64,000 nt of DNA from Lachnoclostridium sp. UBA7215 (GCA_002490465.1 DKUB01000070.1:57115-121114); one strand, 5' to 3'. Positions 17,542 to 27,439 are shown, counted from the stretch's first letter. Notes: generated from the sequence alone by a model not told the origin. A program made the numbers and translations.

Positions 17542-17898
17542 ATGAATAACAGGAGAGTGGGAGCAAAATATGAGGATGTTGCTTCGGATTATCTGGAAAC
17601 AAAGCAATATAAAATTGTAGAACGAAATTTAAGGACGCCGTGTGGTGAGATTGATATTTTGGCGAAAAAGGAATCCACTTTTATATTTTGTGAGGTTAAG
17701 TACCGCAGTTCCGTGAAGTTTGGAAGTCCGATGGAGGCAGTGGGTACACAGAAGCAGAAAAAAATATGCCGGTCTGCGTTGTATTATTATGCAAGGAATG
17801 GCTTTTCGCAGGATATGCCATGTCGTTTTGATGTAATAGCTGTGTATGGGAATGGGCAGGTGGAGCATTTGGAGAATGCCTTTGAATTTCGGTACTAA
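17542..17898 (+). CDS. yraN: YraN/UPF0102 family endonuclease-like protein
   Basis: 118 residues with the family pattern GxxxE...GEIDILAKK...FCEVKYRS, which is a PD-(D/E)XK nuclease core (E, D and ExK). The biological role is unsettled. It starts 2 bases after the FlhB-like gene. The next gene, der, begins about 80 bases downstream. Confidence 0.92.
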   Translation: MNNRRVGAKYEDVASDYLETKQYKIVERNLRTPCGEIDILAKKESTFIFCEVKYRSSVKFGSPMEAVGTQKQKKICRSALYYYARNGFSQDMPCRFDVIAVYGNGQVEHLENAFEFRY

Positions 17899-17980
17899 GG
17901 ATTGCATTTTGACGTGCCAATGTGATAAAATATTATCAGCTGAGGCAAAGGTAAATGAATGGATAGAAATGGAGAGAATG

Positions 17981-19306
17981 ATGGCAAAACCAATATTGGC
18001 AATTGTAGGACGGCCGAATGTAGGAAAGTCAACGCTGTTTAATACGTTGGCGGGAGAGAAAATTTCGATTGTAGAGGATTATCCTGGAGTTACAAGGGAT
18101 CGGATTTATGCCGATGTGACATGGTTAAACCATTCTTTTTCCATAATTGATACTGGCGGAATAGAGATGGACAGCAAGGATGAGATGCTGTTGCATATGA
18201 GGGAACAGGCGAATATTGCAATCGATACGGCAGATGTGATTTTATTTCTGGTAGATGTGCGTCAGGGGCTTGTAGATGCGGATTACAGTGTGGCAGATAT
18301 GTTGCGCCGCTGTGGAAAACCTGTGATTCTTGTTGTGAATAAAGTAGATAATTTTGAAAAATATATGCCGGATGTATATGAGTTTTATAATCTTGGGATT
18401 GGTGAGCCCTATCCGGTATCGGCATCTTCAAAACTCGGTATTGGTGATATGCTGGATGCCGTATTAGATAATTTTGAAAAGGGAACGCTGGAAGAGGAGG
18501 AGGACGAGCGGCCGAAGATTGCCATTGTCGGGAAGCCGAATGCGGGTAAATCTTCTCTGATAAATAAATTAATCGGTGAGAGCCGTGTCATTGTTTCTGA
18601 CATTGCAGGAACGACGAGGGATGCCGTTGATACGGAAATCGTTCATGATGGTGTGGAATATGTTTTTATTGATACGGCTGGGCTCCGCAGGAAAAGTAAA
18701 GTAAAAGAAGCAATTGAGCGATATAGTATTATCCGGACAGTAGCGGCCGTTGAGCGCGCAGATGTCGTTATCCTTATGATAGATGCTACCGAGGGAGTGA
18801 CGGAGCAGGACGCTAAAATTGCGGGGATTTCCCATGACAGAGGCAAGGGAATGATTATTGCAGTAAATAAATGGGATGCTGTAGAAAAGGATAACAATTC
18901 CGTAAAAGAATATACAAAAAAAGTGCGGGATATCCTTTCCTTTGCTCCTTATGCGGAGATCATATTTATATCTGCACTGACAGGGCAGCGGACGCAGAAA
19001 TTGTTTGACCATATTGACACTGTTATTCAAAACCATACCATGCGTATTCAGACAGGAGTTTTGAATGAGATTCTGACGGAGGCAGTAGCGCTTCACCAGC
19101 CGCCAACGGATAAAGGGAAACGGCTGAAGCTGTTTTATATGACGCAGGTGGGGATAAAACCGCCTACTTTTGTACTTTTTGTAAATAATAAGGAGTTAAT
19201 GCATTTTTCTTATACGCGTTATATTGAAAACCGGATAAGGGATACCTTTGGTTTCTCAGGTACTCCTATCCGCATATATATTAGAGAAAGAAAGGAAAGG
19301 GAGTAG
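17981..19306 (+). CDS. der: Ribosome-assembly GTPase Der (EngA)
   Basis: Essential GTPase for 50S maturation. 441 residues with two tandem G domains (GRPNVGKST near the N-terminus, GKPNAGKSS in the middle), NKVD and NKWD base-recognition motifs, and the C-terminal KH-like domain (KLFYMTQVGIKPPTFVLFVN). The frame is open further upstream, but MAKPILAIVGRPNVGKS at 17981, after GGAGAGA, is the conserved start. plsY follows 6 bases later. Confidence 0.96.
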   Translation: MAKPILAIVGRPNVGKSTLFNTLAGEKISIVEDYPGVTRDRIYADVTWLNHSFSIIDTGGIEMDSKDEMLLHMREQANIAIDTADVILFLVDVRQGLVDADYSVADMLRRCGKPVILVVNKVDNFEKYMPDVYEFYNLGIGEPYPVSASSKLGIGDMLDAVLDNFEKGTLEEEEDERPKIAIVGKPNAGKSSLINKLIGESRVIVSDIAGTTRDAVDTEIVHDGVEYVFIDTAGLRRKSKVKEAIERYSIIRTVAAVERADVVILMIDATEGVTEQDAKIAGISHDRGKGMIIAVNKWDAVEKDNNSVKEYTKKVRDILSFAPYAEIIFISALTGQRTQKLFDHIDTVIQNHTMRIQTGVLNEILTEAVALHQPPTDKGKRLKLFYMTQVGIKPPTFVLFVNNKELMHFSYTRYIENRIRDTFGFSGTPIRIYIRERKERE

Positions 19307-19312
19307 GGTATT

Positions 19313-20005
19313 ATGATGGCAACAAGTGAAATACTAATAGCGATTGCCTATCTGTTTATACTTATTCTTATAGGCTACGGATTTGGATGTTTTTCTACAG
19401 GATATGTTGTCGGGAAAATGAATGGCCATGATATCCGGGAGGAGGGCAGTGGTAATATCGGCACAACAAATGCGCTGCGCACGATGGGAACAAAGGGAGG
19501 AGCGTTGACGTTTGGGGGGGATTTGCTGAAAACGCTTATTCCCACACTTGTGATTCGTTTCTTTATGTGCCGGGGGCTTGGATGTTCGGAGGAAATCACT
19601 TATCTATTAACGCTTGTGATTGGACTTGGTGTAGTGATAGGTCATAATTTCCCCTTTTATCTGCATTTTAAAGGGGGCAAGGGGATTGCTGTATCGGCTG
19701 CTGTTATTGTGGCATCTGCCACAAATTCCCTACGCGGATGGATTATGATTGTTATATTTTTGCTTGTATTTATAGGTGTTGTAGCACTGACCCGGTATGT
19801 TTCCCTTGGGTCTCTTATTGTTGTTTGGTTTTTTCCTATCTACGCTGTACTCCAGTACAGAAACAGTAATGTTTTTCTGTTTATATTAATTGTGTCGTTA
19901 TTATTTACAGGACTCGCCTATTTTAAACACGCAGGAAATTTAAAGAGGCTGTTAAATGGTACTGAGCGGAAAATAGGAGAGAAAAAGGAAGGAGATAATA
20001 AATGA
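19313..20005 (+). CDS. plsY: Glycerol-3-phosphate acyltransferase PlsY
   Basis: Membrane enzyme transferring an acyl group from acyl-phosphate to glycerol-3-phosphate, the first step of phospholipid synthesis. 230 residues, about five membrane helices, with the conserved loops GSGNIGTTNALR, FGGDLLKT (D in the second motif) and HNFPFYLHFKGGKG. AAAGGGAG precedes two consecutive ATGs; 19313 has the better spacing. It overlaps gpsA by 4 bases (ATGA), which supplies its substrate. Confidence 0.95.
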   Translation: MMATSEILIAIAYLFILILIGYGFGCFSTGYVVGKMNGHDIREEGSGNIGTTNALRTMGTKGGALTFGGDLLKTLIPTLVIRFFMCRGLGCSEEITYLLTLVIGLGVVIGHNFPFYLHFKGGKGIAVSAAVIVASATNSLRGWIMIVIFLLVFIGVVALTRYVSLGSLIVVWFFPIYAVLQYRNSNVFLFILIVSLLFTGLAYFKHAGNLKRLLNGTERKIGEKKEGDNK

Positions 20006-21009
20006 AGAAAATCAGTTTTTTAGGAGCAGGAAGCTGGGGAACAGCCCTTGCGATAGTCTGTGCAAATAATGGGCATAAGGTGACGTTGTGGTCAAAACTT
20101 CCGTCAGAAATAGAAATGCTCCGTGAACACCGTGAACATGTGGACCGTCTGCCCGGGGTAAAGCTTCCGGAATCCATTATCATTGAGGATGATATAGAAA
20201 AGGCATGCAGGGATATGGATATTCTCGTGTGTGCAGTGGCTTCCCCTTTTGTGCGTGATACGGCCAAATCGATAAAGCCATTTATCAGGGAACATCAGAT
20301 TATTGTCAATGTTGGCAAGGGAATTGAAGAGGCTACGTTAATGACACTCTGTGAGATTCTTGAGGATGAATTGCCAATGGCTGATGTAGCTGTTCTATCT
20401 GGTCCGAGCCATGCGGAAGAAGTCTCTAAGGGAGTGCCTACTACAGTTGTAGTAGGAGCAAAAAATCAGAAGACTGCAATGTTTGTTCAGGATGTATTTA
20501 TGGGAGACTGTTTTCGAGTATATACAAGCCCGGATATTATTGGAATTGAACTTGGCGGGGCATTAAAAAATGTGATTGCCCTTGCAGCCGGTATTTTGGA
20601 TGGCATGGGATTAGGAGATAATACGAAAGCAGCACTGATGACGCGCGGCATTACAGAAATATCCCGTCTGGGTGTAGAGCTTGGCGGCAAAATGGAGACA
20701 TTTTGCGGTTTATCTGGCATTGGGGACTTGATTGTTACATGTACAAGTAAACACAGCCGAAATCATAACTGCGGTTATCTTCTGGGGAAAGGGAAAACAC
20801 TGGAAGAGGCAAAGGCAGAGATTAAACAGGTAATAGAAGGTGTGAACTGTGCAAAGGCCGCAATGGCATTAGCGAATAAGCATCATGTAACAATGCCGAT
20901 TGTGGAACAGATTAATGCGATATTATTTGAAAATAAAACAGCTGCGCAGGCAGTGAAAGATCTGCTTTCCCGTGATAAGGTTATGGAATATAAGAGTCTG
21001 ACATGGTAA
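20002..21009 (+). CDS. gpsA: Glycerol-3-phosphate dehydrogenase (NAD(P)+)
   Basis: Reduces dihydroxyacetone phosphate to sn-glycerol-3-phosphate for membrane lipids. 335 residues: the Rossmann motif GAGSWGTALA at the N-terminus, GKGIEEATL, LSGPSHAEEV, catalytic Lys region GGALKNVIALAAGILDG and the C-terminal helical domain. RBS AAGGAGA. It is translationally coupled to plsY, so precursor synthesis and acylation are paired. It ends the rnhB-to-gpsA run. Confidence 0.96.
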   Translation: MKKISFLGAGSWGTALAIVCANNGHKVTLWSKLPSEIEMLREHREHVDRLPGVKLPESIIIEDDIEKACRDMDILVCAVASPFVRDTAKSIKPFIREHQIIVNVGKGIEEATLMTLCEILEDELPMADVAVLSGPSHAEEVSKGVPTTVVVGAKNQKTAMFVQDVFMGDCFRVYTSPDIIGIELGGALKNVIALAAGILDGMGLGDNTKAALMTRGITEISRLGVELGGKMETFCGLSGIGDLIVTCTSKHSRNHNCGYLLGKGKTLEEAKAEIKQVIEGVNCAKAAMALANKHHVTMPIVEQINAILFENKTAAQAVKDLLSRDKVMEYKSLTW

Positions 21010-21048
21010 TCATATTGTCCATTGGAAACAATAATAATAAAAAAACAT

Positions 21049-21077
21049 TTGACATTTTTCGCATGAGCGAGTATACT
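21049..21077 (+). promoter_or_regulatory. trp operon promoter
   Basis: TTGACA (21049-21054), 17 bases, TATACT (21072-21077). It places the transcript start just ahead of the T-box stem I. Confidence 0.85.
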
Positions 21078-21084
21078 GTTTATA

Positions 21085-21440
21085 TGTAAAAACCGTTGAC
21101 CGAGAGTAGTAGGTGCAGAGGATGCTTTCAGAGAGCTTGCCGGTTGGTGTGAGGCAGCAGCAGATTTGCAGTGAATGGACTCGGGAGGGCAGCTTGAAAT
21201 CATAAGAAGTGTGTTATTTCATTGTGAGAGTAGACGCTGACGGGCAACTGAGCCGTTATCATCAGACGTGCATGATAGTGCATGATCAAGTGGGTTATAA
21301 TGTGATGAAATTTACTATGTAATAAAATTACAATGAAATTGACATTACAAGATAATCAATTGGGGTGGCACCGCAGGAGACTGTATAGCATAGCTCTTGT
21401 CCCTTTCCATATTATTATGGAGAGGGACAGGAGCTTTTTT
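21085..21440 (+). promoter_or_regulatory. T-box leader, tRNA-Trp specific, with terminator
   Basis: This RNA element senses uncharged tRNA and antiterminates. Seen are AGAGAG followed by GCCGGTTGGTG in stem I, a candidate specifier TGG (Trp) at 21176-21178 in the context GAATGGAC, the T-box antiterminator core GGGGTGGCACCGC (21362-21374), and a strong terminator (AGCTC.TGTCCCT..TCC with its complement, 21392-21434, followed by six T). The specifier agrees with the downstream trp genes. Assignment is firm; exact stem boundaries are approximate. Confidence 0.92.
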
Positions 21441-21495
21441 GATGTGCGGAAGGTGCAACTACCCGCAAATATCGTTTATGAAAAGGAGGTAGAGT

Positions 21496-22962
21496 ATGAT
21501 AAAACCGGGAATTGAGGAAGTAAAATCATATGCAGGTTATTACGATATGGTGCCGGTGCAGGAGGAAATATATGCCGATGTCGTAACTCCTATTTTGCTT
21601 CTCAGGAAAATGGCAAAGAGTAAAAAGAATTATTTTTTATTAGAAAGTGTAGAGGGAGGAGAAAAGTGGGGCCGCTATTCGTTTTTGGGATTTGACCCGG
21701 TTATGCGTGTGACATGCAGGGAACAGGAAGTCACTATTGAAAAAAGAGGTCGGACAGAAACGATAAAGACAGAGGATTCCATGCAGGTACTCAGAGATAT
21801 CTTAGCGGAGTACAGGGCGCCGAAGCTGGAGGATATGCCTCCGTTTGCGGGGGGATTTGTCGGATATTTTTCTTATGCCATGATGGCACATGCAGAGCCT
21901 GCCCTTTCCATTAAACGGGGAGAGTTTGCAGATTATGATATGATGCTTTTCGACAGGGTGATTGCTTATGACCATCTGAAGCAAAAAATTGTTTTAGTGG
22001 CTAATGTCAGTACGCGGGGGAGCATCGAGGAAGATTATACAAAAGCAATCGCTGACATTAAAGGGATCATTTCTTTGATAAGGGATGACACGCCGCTCCC
22101 GGAAGAAACGCCGTATGACAAAGTGAGTTTCACCTGTAATGTGACAAAGGATGAATATGCTGAAATTGTGGATAAAACAAAGGAATACATTTTCCAGGGA
22201 GACATTTTCCAGGCGGTACTGTCCAGGCGGTTTGTCAGTGATTATAAGGGAAGTCTTATTAATCCGTACCGGGTGTTGCGCACGACAAATCCCTCTCCCT
22301 ATATGGTGTATATGAATATGGGGGATTTGGAGATTATGAGCACATCACCGGAGACACTTGTGAGACTGAGCGATGGCCGGCTTGTTACATTTCCGGTTGC
22401 CGGTTCGAGACCGCGCGGACGCAGTGAGGAGGAGGACAAGGCGCTTGAGGCAGATTTGCTTGCAGATGAGAAAGAGCTTGCCGAGCACAATATGCTGGTG
22501 GACCTTGGAAGAAATGATTTAGGCAGGATATCAAAATTTGGTTCTGTTGAGGTGACAAAATACCAGATGATTCACAAATATTCCAAAATCATGCATATCT
22601 GCTCCCAGGTGGAGAGTGATATCGCAGAGGACAGGGATGCCTTAGATGCCATCCGGTCTGTGCTGCCGGCGGGAACGTTGTCCGGCGCACCCAAAATCCG
22701 TGCCTGTGAGATAATCAATGAGCTTGAGGCGGAGCCAAGGGGGATATATGGCGGAGCCCTGGGATATATTGATTTCAGCGGCAATATGGATACATGTATT
22801 GCCATCCGTATGGCGGTAAAGAAGGATAATAAAGTATATGTGCAGGCAGGCGGTGGTATTGTGGCGGACAGCCAGCCGGAAATGGAATATGAGGAGTCCG
22901 GGAATAAAGCAATGGCCGTCATGTCAGCGATAGAGCAGGCAAGGGAGGCGGTAGGGCCATGA
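21496..22962 (+). CDS. trpE: Anthranilate synthase component I
   Basis: Converts chorismate plus ammonia to anthranilate. 488 residues. The N-terminal region has the LLES element near residue 50 linked to tryptophan feedback binding. The C-terminal chorismate-binding core includes FQAVLSRRF, SPYMVYMNMGDLEIMSTSPETLVR, PVAGSRPRG, DLGRNDLGRIS, and LPAGTLSGAPKIRA. The ribosome site AAAGGAGG precedes the start. It overlaps trpG by 4 bases (ATGA), giving equal synthesis of both subunits. Confidence 0.96.
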   Translation: MIKPGIEEVKSYAGYYDMVPVQEEIYADVVTPILLLRKMAKSKKNYFLLESVEGGEKWGRYSFLGFDPVMRVTCREQEVTIEKRGRTETIKTEDSMQVLRDILAEYRAPKLEDMPPFAGGFVGYFSYAMMAHAEPALSIKRGEFADYDMMLFDRVIAYDHLKQKIVLVANVSTRGSIEEDYTKAIADIKGIISLIRDDTPLPEETPYDKVSFTCNVTKDEYAEIVDKTKEYIFQGDIFQAVLSRRFVSDYKGSLINPYRVLRTTNPSPYMVYMNMGDLEIMSTSPETLVRLSDGRLVTFPVAGSRPRGRSEEEDKALEADLLADEKELAEHNMLVDLGRNDLGRISKFGSVEVTKYQMIHKYSKIMHICSQVESDIAEDRDALDAIRSVLPAGTLSGAPKIRACEIINELEAEPRGIYGGALGYIDFSGNMDTCIAIRMAVKKDNKVYVQAGGGIVADSQPEMEYEESGNKAMAVMSAIEQAREAVGP

Positions 22963-23525
22963 TATTATTGATCGATAATTACGACAGTTTTTCTTATAAT
23001 CTCGTACAGTTATTTGGGATACTAAATCCGGATATCCAGGTGGTGAGAAATGATGAGCTGACAGCCGAACAGGCGGAGGCGCTCAATCCAACCCACATAA
23101 TTTTATCACCGGGACCGGGCTATCCTGCGAGTGCCGGAATATGTGAAGAGATTGTAAAAAGGGTGCAGGGGAAAATCCCATTGCTCGGTATCTGTCTTGG
23201 ACATCAGGCGATTTGTGAGGCGTATGGTGCCAGAATCTGCCATGCCGAAAAATTAATGCACGGCAAACAGAGTATCGTTTCCGTGGACACTCAAAAAGCA
23301 ATATTTAAAGGGCTGCCGGAGCAGCTGCCGGTAGCGAGATATCATTCTCTTGTGGCAGATAGGGCAACAATGCCGGAGGAGTTAGAAATTATCGCAGCAG
23401 ATGAAAGAGAAGAAATTATGGCAGTTAAGCATCGGCAATATGATATGTATGGACTGCAATTCCATCCGGAATCTATTTTAACACCAGATGGAATGCAAAT
23501 AATTAAAAATTTTTTGAAACTATAA
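22959..23525 (+). CDS. trpG: Anthranilate synthase component II (glutamine amidotransferase)
   Basis: Supplies ammonia from glutamine to TrpE. 188 residues: LLIDNYDSFSYNLVQ at the start, nucleophile Cys79 in LGICLGHQAI, and the His-Glu pair in LQFHPESIL. The length fits the single-domain form, not a TrpG-TrpD fusion. In clostridia this subunit may also serve PabA; no pab genes are near, so the trp role is favoured. Confidence 0.94.
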   Translation: MILLIDNYDSFSYNLVQLFGILNPDIQVVRNDELTAEQAEALNPTHIILSPGPGYPASAGICEEIVKRVQGKIPLLGICLGHQAICEAYGARICHAEKLMHGKQSIVSVDTQKAIFKGLPEQLPVARYHSLVADRATMPEELEIIAADEREEIMAVKHRQYDMYGLQFHPESILTPDGMQIIKNFLKL

Positions 23526-23559
23526 ATACATCAGCAATCAGTCAGAAAGGAGAACGAAT

Positions 23560-24591
23560 ATGATACAGGAAGCATTTCACAAAGTAATTAACCGTGAGGA
23601 TTTGACATATGATGAGGCACTTGGTGCCATGAATGAGATTATGAATGGCGAAGCTGCCCAGATACAGATGGCGGCGTATTTGACGGCCCTTCGGATGAAG
23701 GGGGAGACAATAACGGAGATTACTGCCTGTGCGGAGGGAATGCGCCGCGCGGGTACGTATCTTGATACTGGGAAAGATGTGTTAGAAATTGTAGGAACTG
23801 GCGGTGATGAAGTGGGAACTTTTAACATTTCGACTACAGCGGCATTCGTCGTAGCGGCAGCCGGGATTCCTATTGCCAAACACGGGAACCGGAGTGTATC
23901 CAGTAAGAGCGGTGCAGCAGATATATTAGAAAAGCTGGGAGTTAATCTGACACTGGATGTCGATGAGGCAAGGAAGGTGTTAGAGGAGACGGATATGGTC
24001 TTTTTATTTGCTCAGAAATACCATGAGGCTATGAAAAATGTAGGACCGGTACGGGCCGGTATGAAAGAGAGAACAATTTTTAATATTTTGGGACCTTTGA
24101 CGAATCCTGCCCATGCGGCACGTCAGCTGCTCGGTGTTTACAGTGTTGATTTAGTGGAGAAGCTGGCGGAGGTACTGCATAACCTGGGCGTTTATCGTGG
24201 ACTCTCAATATGCGGTTTCGATGGCCTGGATGAGATTACCGTGACAGGTCCGACGCATTGTTGTGAAATCCGTGATGATGAGCTTATCTCTTTTGACCTC
24301 CTGCCGGAGAGATTTGGCATTCCGACTTACAATATTGAAGAATTGATTGGAGGCACACCGGAGGAGAACGCACAGATTACAAAAGATATTTTATCTGGTA
24401 AAATACAGGGGGCAAAGAGAGATGTTGTTGTTCTGAATGCCGGAATGGGTATCTATCTCGGACGGGATGATATCAGCATGGAGGATGGTGTGCGATTGGC
24501 AGCAGATATGATAGACAGCGGAAAAGCATATCAGAAAATGGAACAGTTTGTGGAAGCGTGTGCAGGGGGAGTCGGGTATGATTTTAGATGA
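23560..24591 (+). CDS. trpD: Anthranilate phosphoribosyltransferase
   Basis: Transfers the phosphoribosyl group of PRPP to anthranilate. 343 residues with GTGGDEVGTFNIST (PRPP loop), KHGNRSVSSKSGAADILEKLG, and PVRAGMKERTIFNILGPLTNP. RBS AAAGGAG. Its end overlaps the start of trpC by 14 bases. Confidence 0.96.
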   Translation: MIQEAFHKVINREDLTYDEALGAMNEIMNGEAAQIQMAAYLTALRMKGETITEITACAEGMRRAGTYLDTGKDVLEIVGTGGDEVGTFNISTTAAFVVAAAGIPIAKHGNRSVSSKSGAADILEKLGVNLTLDVDEARKVLEETDMVFLFAQKYHEAMKNVGPVRAGMKERTIFNILGPLTNPAHAARQLLGVYSVDLVEKLAEVLHNLGVYRGLSICGFDGLDEITVTGPTHCCEIRDDELISFDLLPERFGIPTYNIEELIGGTPEENAQITKDILSGKIQGAKRDVVVLNAGMGIYLGRDDISMEDGVRLAADMIDSGKAYQKMEQFVEACAGGVGYDFR

Positions 24592-25357
24592 GATAGCTGC
24601 TAAGGCAAAAATAAGAGTGGCGGAGAGTAAAAAGAAAATTCCTCTCACGCAGATAAAGCAAATGGCAGAGGCAAAGCAGGTGGATACCGGCTTCCCGTTT
24701 GAGGCCGAGTTGAAAAAGACAGATATTTCATTTATTTGCGAGGTGAAAAAGGCATCTCCGTCTAAAGGAGTGATTGCACCGGAATTTAATTATGTATCAA
24801 TAGCCAGAGAATATGAGGCAGCCGGAGCTGGAGCTGTTTCCGTTTTGACAGAGCCGGACTATTTTCTCGGGGATATCCGGTATCTTCAGGAAATAAAAGA
24901 GGAGATACAAATACCAATACTGAGAAAGGATTTTACAGTAGATGAGTATATGATTTATGAGGCAAAGGCAGCAGGAGCCTCTGCAGTCCTTCTTATATGT
25001 GCCATTCTGGACGAGGAGACAATCCGCAGGTATATCCGTATTTGTGACAGCCTGGGATTGTCAGCACTTGTGGAGGCCCATGATGAAGTGGAGGTTGCGG
25101 CAGCAGTTTCTGCCGGAGCCAGGATTATCGGGGTAAATAACCGCAACCTGAAAGATTTTACAGTAGATATCCAAAACAGTATCCGGCTTAGGAAAACAGT
25201 GCCGCCAGATGTTTTATTTGTCGCAGAAAGCGGCATAAAAACACGGGAGGATGTTGAGGCGCTGGAGAAGGGAAATGTCAATGCGGTACTGATTGGAGAG
25301 ACCCTTATGCGCAGCAAAAATAAAAAAGAACAATTGAAACAGTTGAAAGGACGGTAA
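24578..25357 (+). CDS. trpC: Indole-3-glycerol phosphate synthase
   Basis: Closes the indole ring from CdRP. 259 residues: a TIM barrel with FICEVKKASPSKGVI (catalytic Glu and Lys), PILRKDFTVDEYMIYEAKAAGA, VEAHDEVE, GVNNRNLKDFTVD, and ESGI near the end. A GGGGGAG site precedes ATG 24578; the open frame upstream lies within trpD. The length excludes a fusion to trpF. trpB follows by 3 bases. Confidence 0.95.
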   Translation: MILDEIAAKAKIRVAESKKKIPLTQIKQMAEAKQVDTGFPFEAELKKTDISFICEVKKASPSKGVIAPEFNYVSIAREYEAAGAGAVSVLTEPDYFLGDIRYLQEIKEEIQIPILRKDFTVDEYMIYEAKAAGASAVLLICAILDEETIRRYIRICDSLGLSALVEAHDEVEVAAAVSAGARIIGVNNRNLKDFTVDIQNSIRLRKTVPPDVLFVAESGIKTREDVEALEKGNVNAVLIGETLMRSKNKKEQLKQLKGR

Positions 25358-25360
25358 AAA

Positions 25361-26545
25361 ATGGCAGGTGGAAGATTTGGCATTCACGGCGGGCAGTATA
25401 TCCCGGAGACATTGATGAATGCAGTGATAGAACTGGAAAAGGCATATGAAAAGTATAAAGGGGATTCGGAGTTTGTTCATGAATTTCAAAGATTGTTAAG
25501 AGAGTATGTAGGGCGTCCATCTACATTATACTACGCAGGTAGAATGTCGGAGGATCTTGGCGGGGCCAAAATTTATTTGAAGAGAGAGGATTTAAATCAT
25601 ACGGGTTCCCATAAACTGAACAATGCACTTGGCCAGGCGCTTCTTGCCAGGCGGATGGGAAAGACCCGTCTGATTGCGGAAACCGGAGCGGGGCAGCATG
25701 GTGTGGCTACCGCTACGGTGGCAGCTTTTCTCGGTATGGAGTGTGAAATATATATGGGGAAACTGGATACGGACCGGCAGGCGCTGAATGTATACCGAAT
25801 GGAACTTCTCGGTGCAAAAGTGCATCCTGTGACGAGTGGTACCCAGACATTGAAAGATGCTGTCAATGAGACGCTTCGGGAGTGGACAAAACGGATGGAT
25901 GATACGCATTATGTGATTGGCTCAGTTATGGGACCACATCCGTTTCCGACGATAGTCAGGGATTTTCAGAGTGTCATCGGAAAGGAGATTAAAGAGCAGA
26001 TCATGGAAAGGGAGGGACGGCTTCCGGATGCCGTACTTGCCTGTGTTGGCGGAGGGAGCAATGCCATGGGAGCTTTCTATGAATTTATTCCGGATGAAAG
26101 TGTTCGGCTGATAGGTTGTGAGGCGGCTGGCCGGGGAGTGAAGACAGCAGATACAGCGGCAACGATTGCCACAGGTTCTGTCGGTGTATTCCATGGTATG
26201 AAATCCTATTTCTGTCAGGATGAATACGGACAGATAGCGCCGGTATATTCGATTTCTGCCGGGCTGGATTATCCGGGGATAGGACCGGAACATGCCCATT
26301 TGTATGATACCGGGCGCGCAGAATATGTGTCAATAACAGATGATGAAGCAGTAGAGGCATTTGAATATCTGAGCCGGATAGAGGGGATTATTCCGGCCAT
26401 TGAGAGTTCTCATGCTCTGGCCTATGCCAAAAAGCTTGCTCCACAGATGCAGAAAAATCAGATTATGGTAGTCAATATATCCGGCCGCGGGGATAAGGAT
26501 GTAGCGGCCATTGCCAGATACAGGGGGATTGAAATATATGAATAA
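25361..26545 (+). CDS. trpB: Tryptophan synthase beta subunit
   Basis: PLP enzyme condensing indole with serine. 394 residues; the PLP lysine lies in KREDLNHTGSHKLNNALGQ, with AETGAGQHGVATA, CVGGGSNAMG, and the C-terminal SGRGDKD. It is of the TrpB1 type, which pairs with TrpA. The trpF gene that commonly lies between trpC and trpB is missing. The end overlaps trpA by 8 bases. Confidence 0.96.
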   Translation: MAGGRFGIHGGQYIPETLMNAVIELEKAYEKYKGDSEFVHEFQRLLREYVGRPSTLYYAGRMSEDLGGAKIYLKREDLNHTGSHKLNNALGQALLARRMGKTRLIAETGAGQHGVATATVAAFLGMECEIYMGKLDTDRQALNVYRMELLGAKVHPVTSGTQTLKDAVNETLREWTKRMDDTHYVIGSVMGPHPFPTIVRDFQSVIGKEIKEQIMEREGRLPDAVLACVGGGSNAMGAFYEFIPDESVRLIGCEAAGRGVKTADTAATIATGSVGVFHGMKSYFCQDEYGQIAPVYSISAGLDYPGIGPEHAHLYDTGRAEYVSITDDEAVEAFEYLSRIEGIIPAIESSHALAYAKKLAPQMQKNQIMVVNISGRGDKDVAAIARYRGIEIYE

Positions 26546-27311
26546 TATTACAGAGGTATTTTCAAAACAAAAAGCATTTATTCCGTTTGTCACGGCCGGA
26601 GACCCGGATTTGGAGACGACAAAGAAGTTGCTTCTTGCTATGCAGGAAGCGGGGGCGTCCCTGATTGAAATAGGGATTCCGTTTTCTGACCCGGTGGCCG
26701 AAGGCCCTGTGATTCAGGAGGCGGATGAAAGGGCGTTGACATCCGGTGTTACAACGGATAGAATATTTGATATGGTAATGGAAATTCGGGAACAGCTCAG
26801 CGTTCCGATTGTGTTTATGACATATATCAATCCAATCTATGTTTATGGCACAGAGAAGTTTGCAGAGAGAATGAAAGAGTGTGGAGTGGATGGTGTGATT
26901 GTGCCAGATGTCCCGTTTGAGGAAAAACAGGAAATAGCGGATATTTTCCACAAAGAGGGGCGGATACTGATTTCTATGATTGCACCAACATCTTCTGACC
27001 GTGTTAAAATGATTGCCAGGGAGGCCGAAGGGTTTGTTTATTGTGTTTCGTCTCTTGGTGTTACCGGAGTGCGCAGGGAAATTGGAACCGGGATATCAAA
27101 ATTGATTGAGCAGGTCAGGGAAGTGAGCGATATTCCCTGTGCCATTGGTTTTGGTATTTCTACGCCGGAACAGGCAAAAGCCATGTCGGCAATTTCAGAC
27201 GGAGCGATTGTGGGAAGTGCGATTGTGCGCATTGTGGCGGAGCATGGCAGGGAGAGCGTCCCATACGTGAGAGAATATGTGAAGAAGATGGCAGAGGCAG
27301 TCCACGGATAA
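26538..27311 (+). CDS. trpA: Tryptophan synthase alpha subunit
   Basis: Cleaves indole-3-glycerol phosphate and channels indole to TrpB. 257 residues: FIPFVTAGDPD, LIEIGIPFSDPVAEGPVIQ (catalytic Glu), VPDVPFEEK (catalytic Asp), and a phosphate site GFGISTPEQA. The ATG at 26538 follows a weak AGGGGG site inside the end of trpB, so it probably depends on translational coupling. It is the last trp gene; no clear terminator is seen after it. Confidence 0.95.
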   Translation: MNNITEVFSKQKAFIPFVTAGDPDLETTKKLLLAMQEAGASLIEIGIPFSDPVAEGPVIQEADERALTSGVTTDRIFDMVMEIREQLSVPIVFMTYINPIYVYGTEKFAERMKECGVDGVIVPDVPFEEKQEIADIFHKEGRILISMIAPTSSDRVKMIAREAEGFVYCVSSLGVTGVRREIGTGISKLIEQVREVSDIPCAIGFGISTPEQAKAMSAISDGAIVGSAIVRIVAEHGRESVPYVREYVKKMAEAVHG

Positions 27312-27439
27312 TGATAGAACACAAAAAATACACTTTCCTTTTAATGCTATCCATGTTATAATTATATTAATATTTGTTGCCTGGTTTTGGACAGCAGGTA
27401 TGATTTTCGCCGGAAGGCATTTACAAGGAGGAAATAAAA

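Noticed and set aside
24578..25357. Hidden trpF fused to trpC
   Set aside because: The product is 259 residues, the size of TrpC alone; a fusion would need about 200 more.
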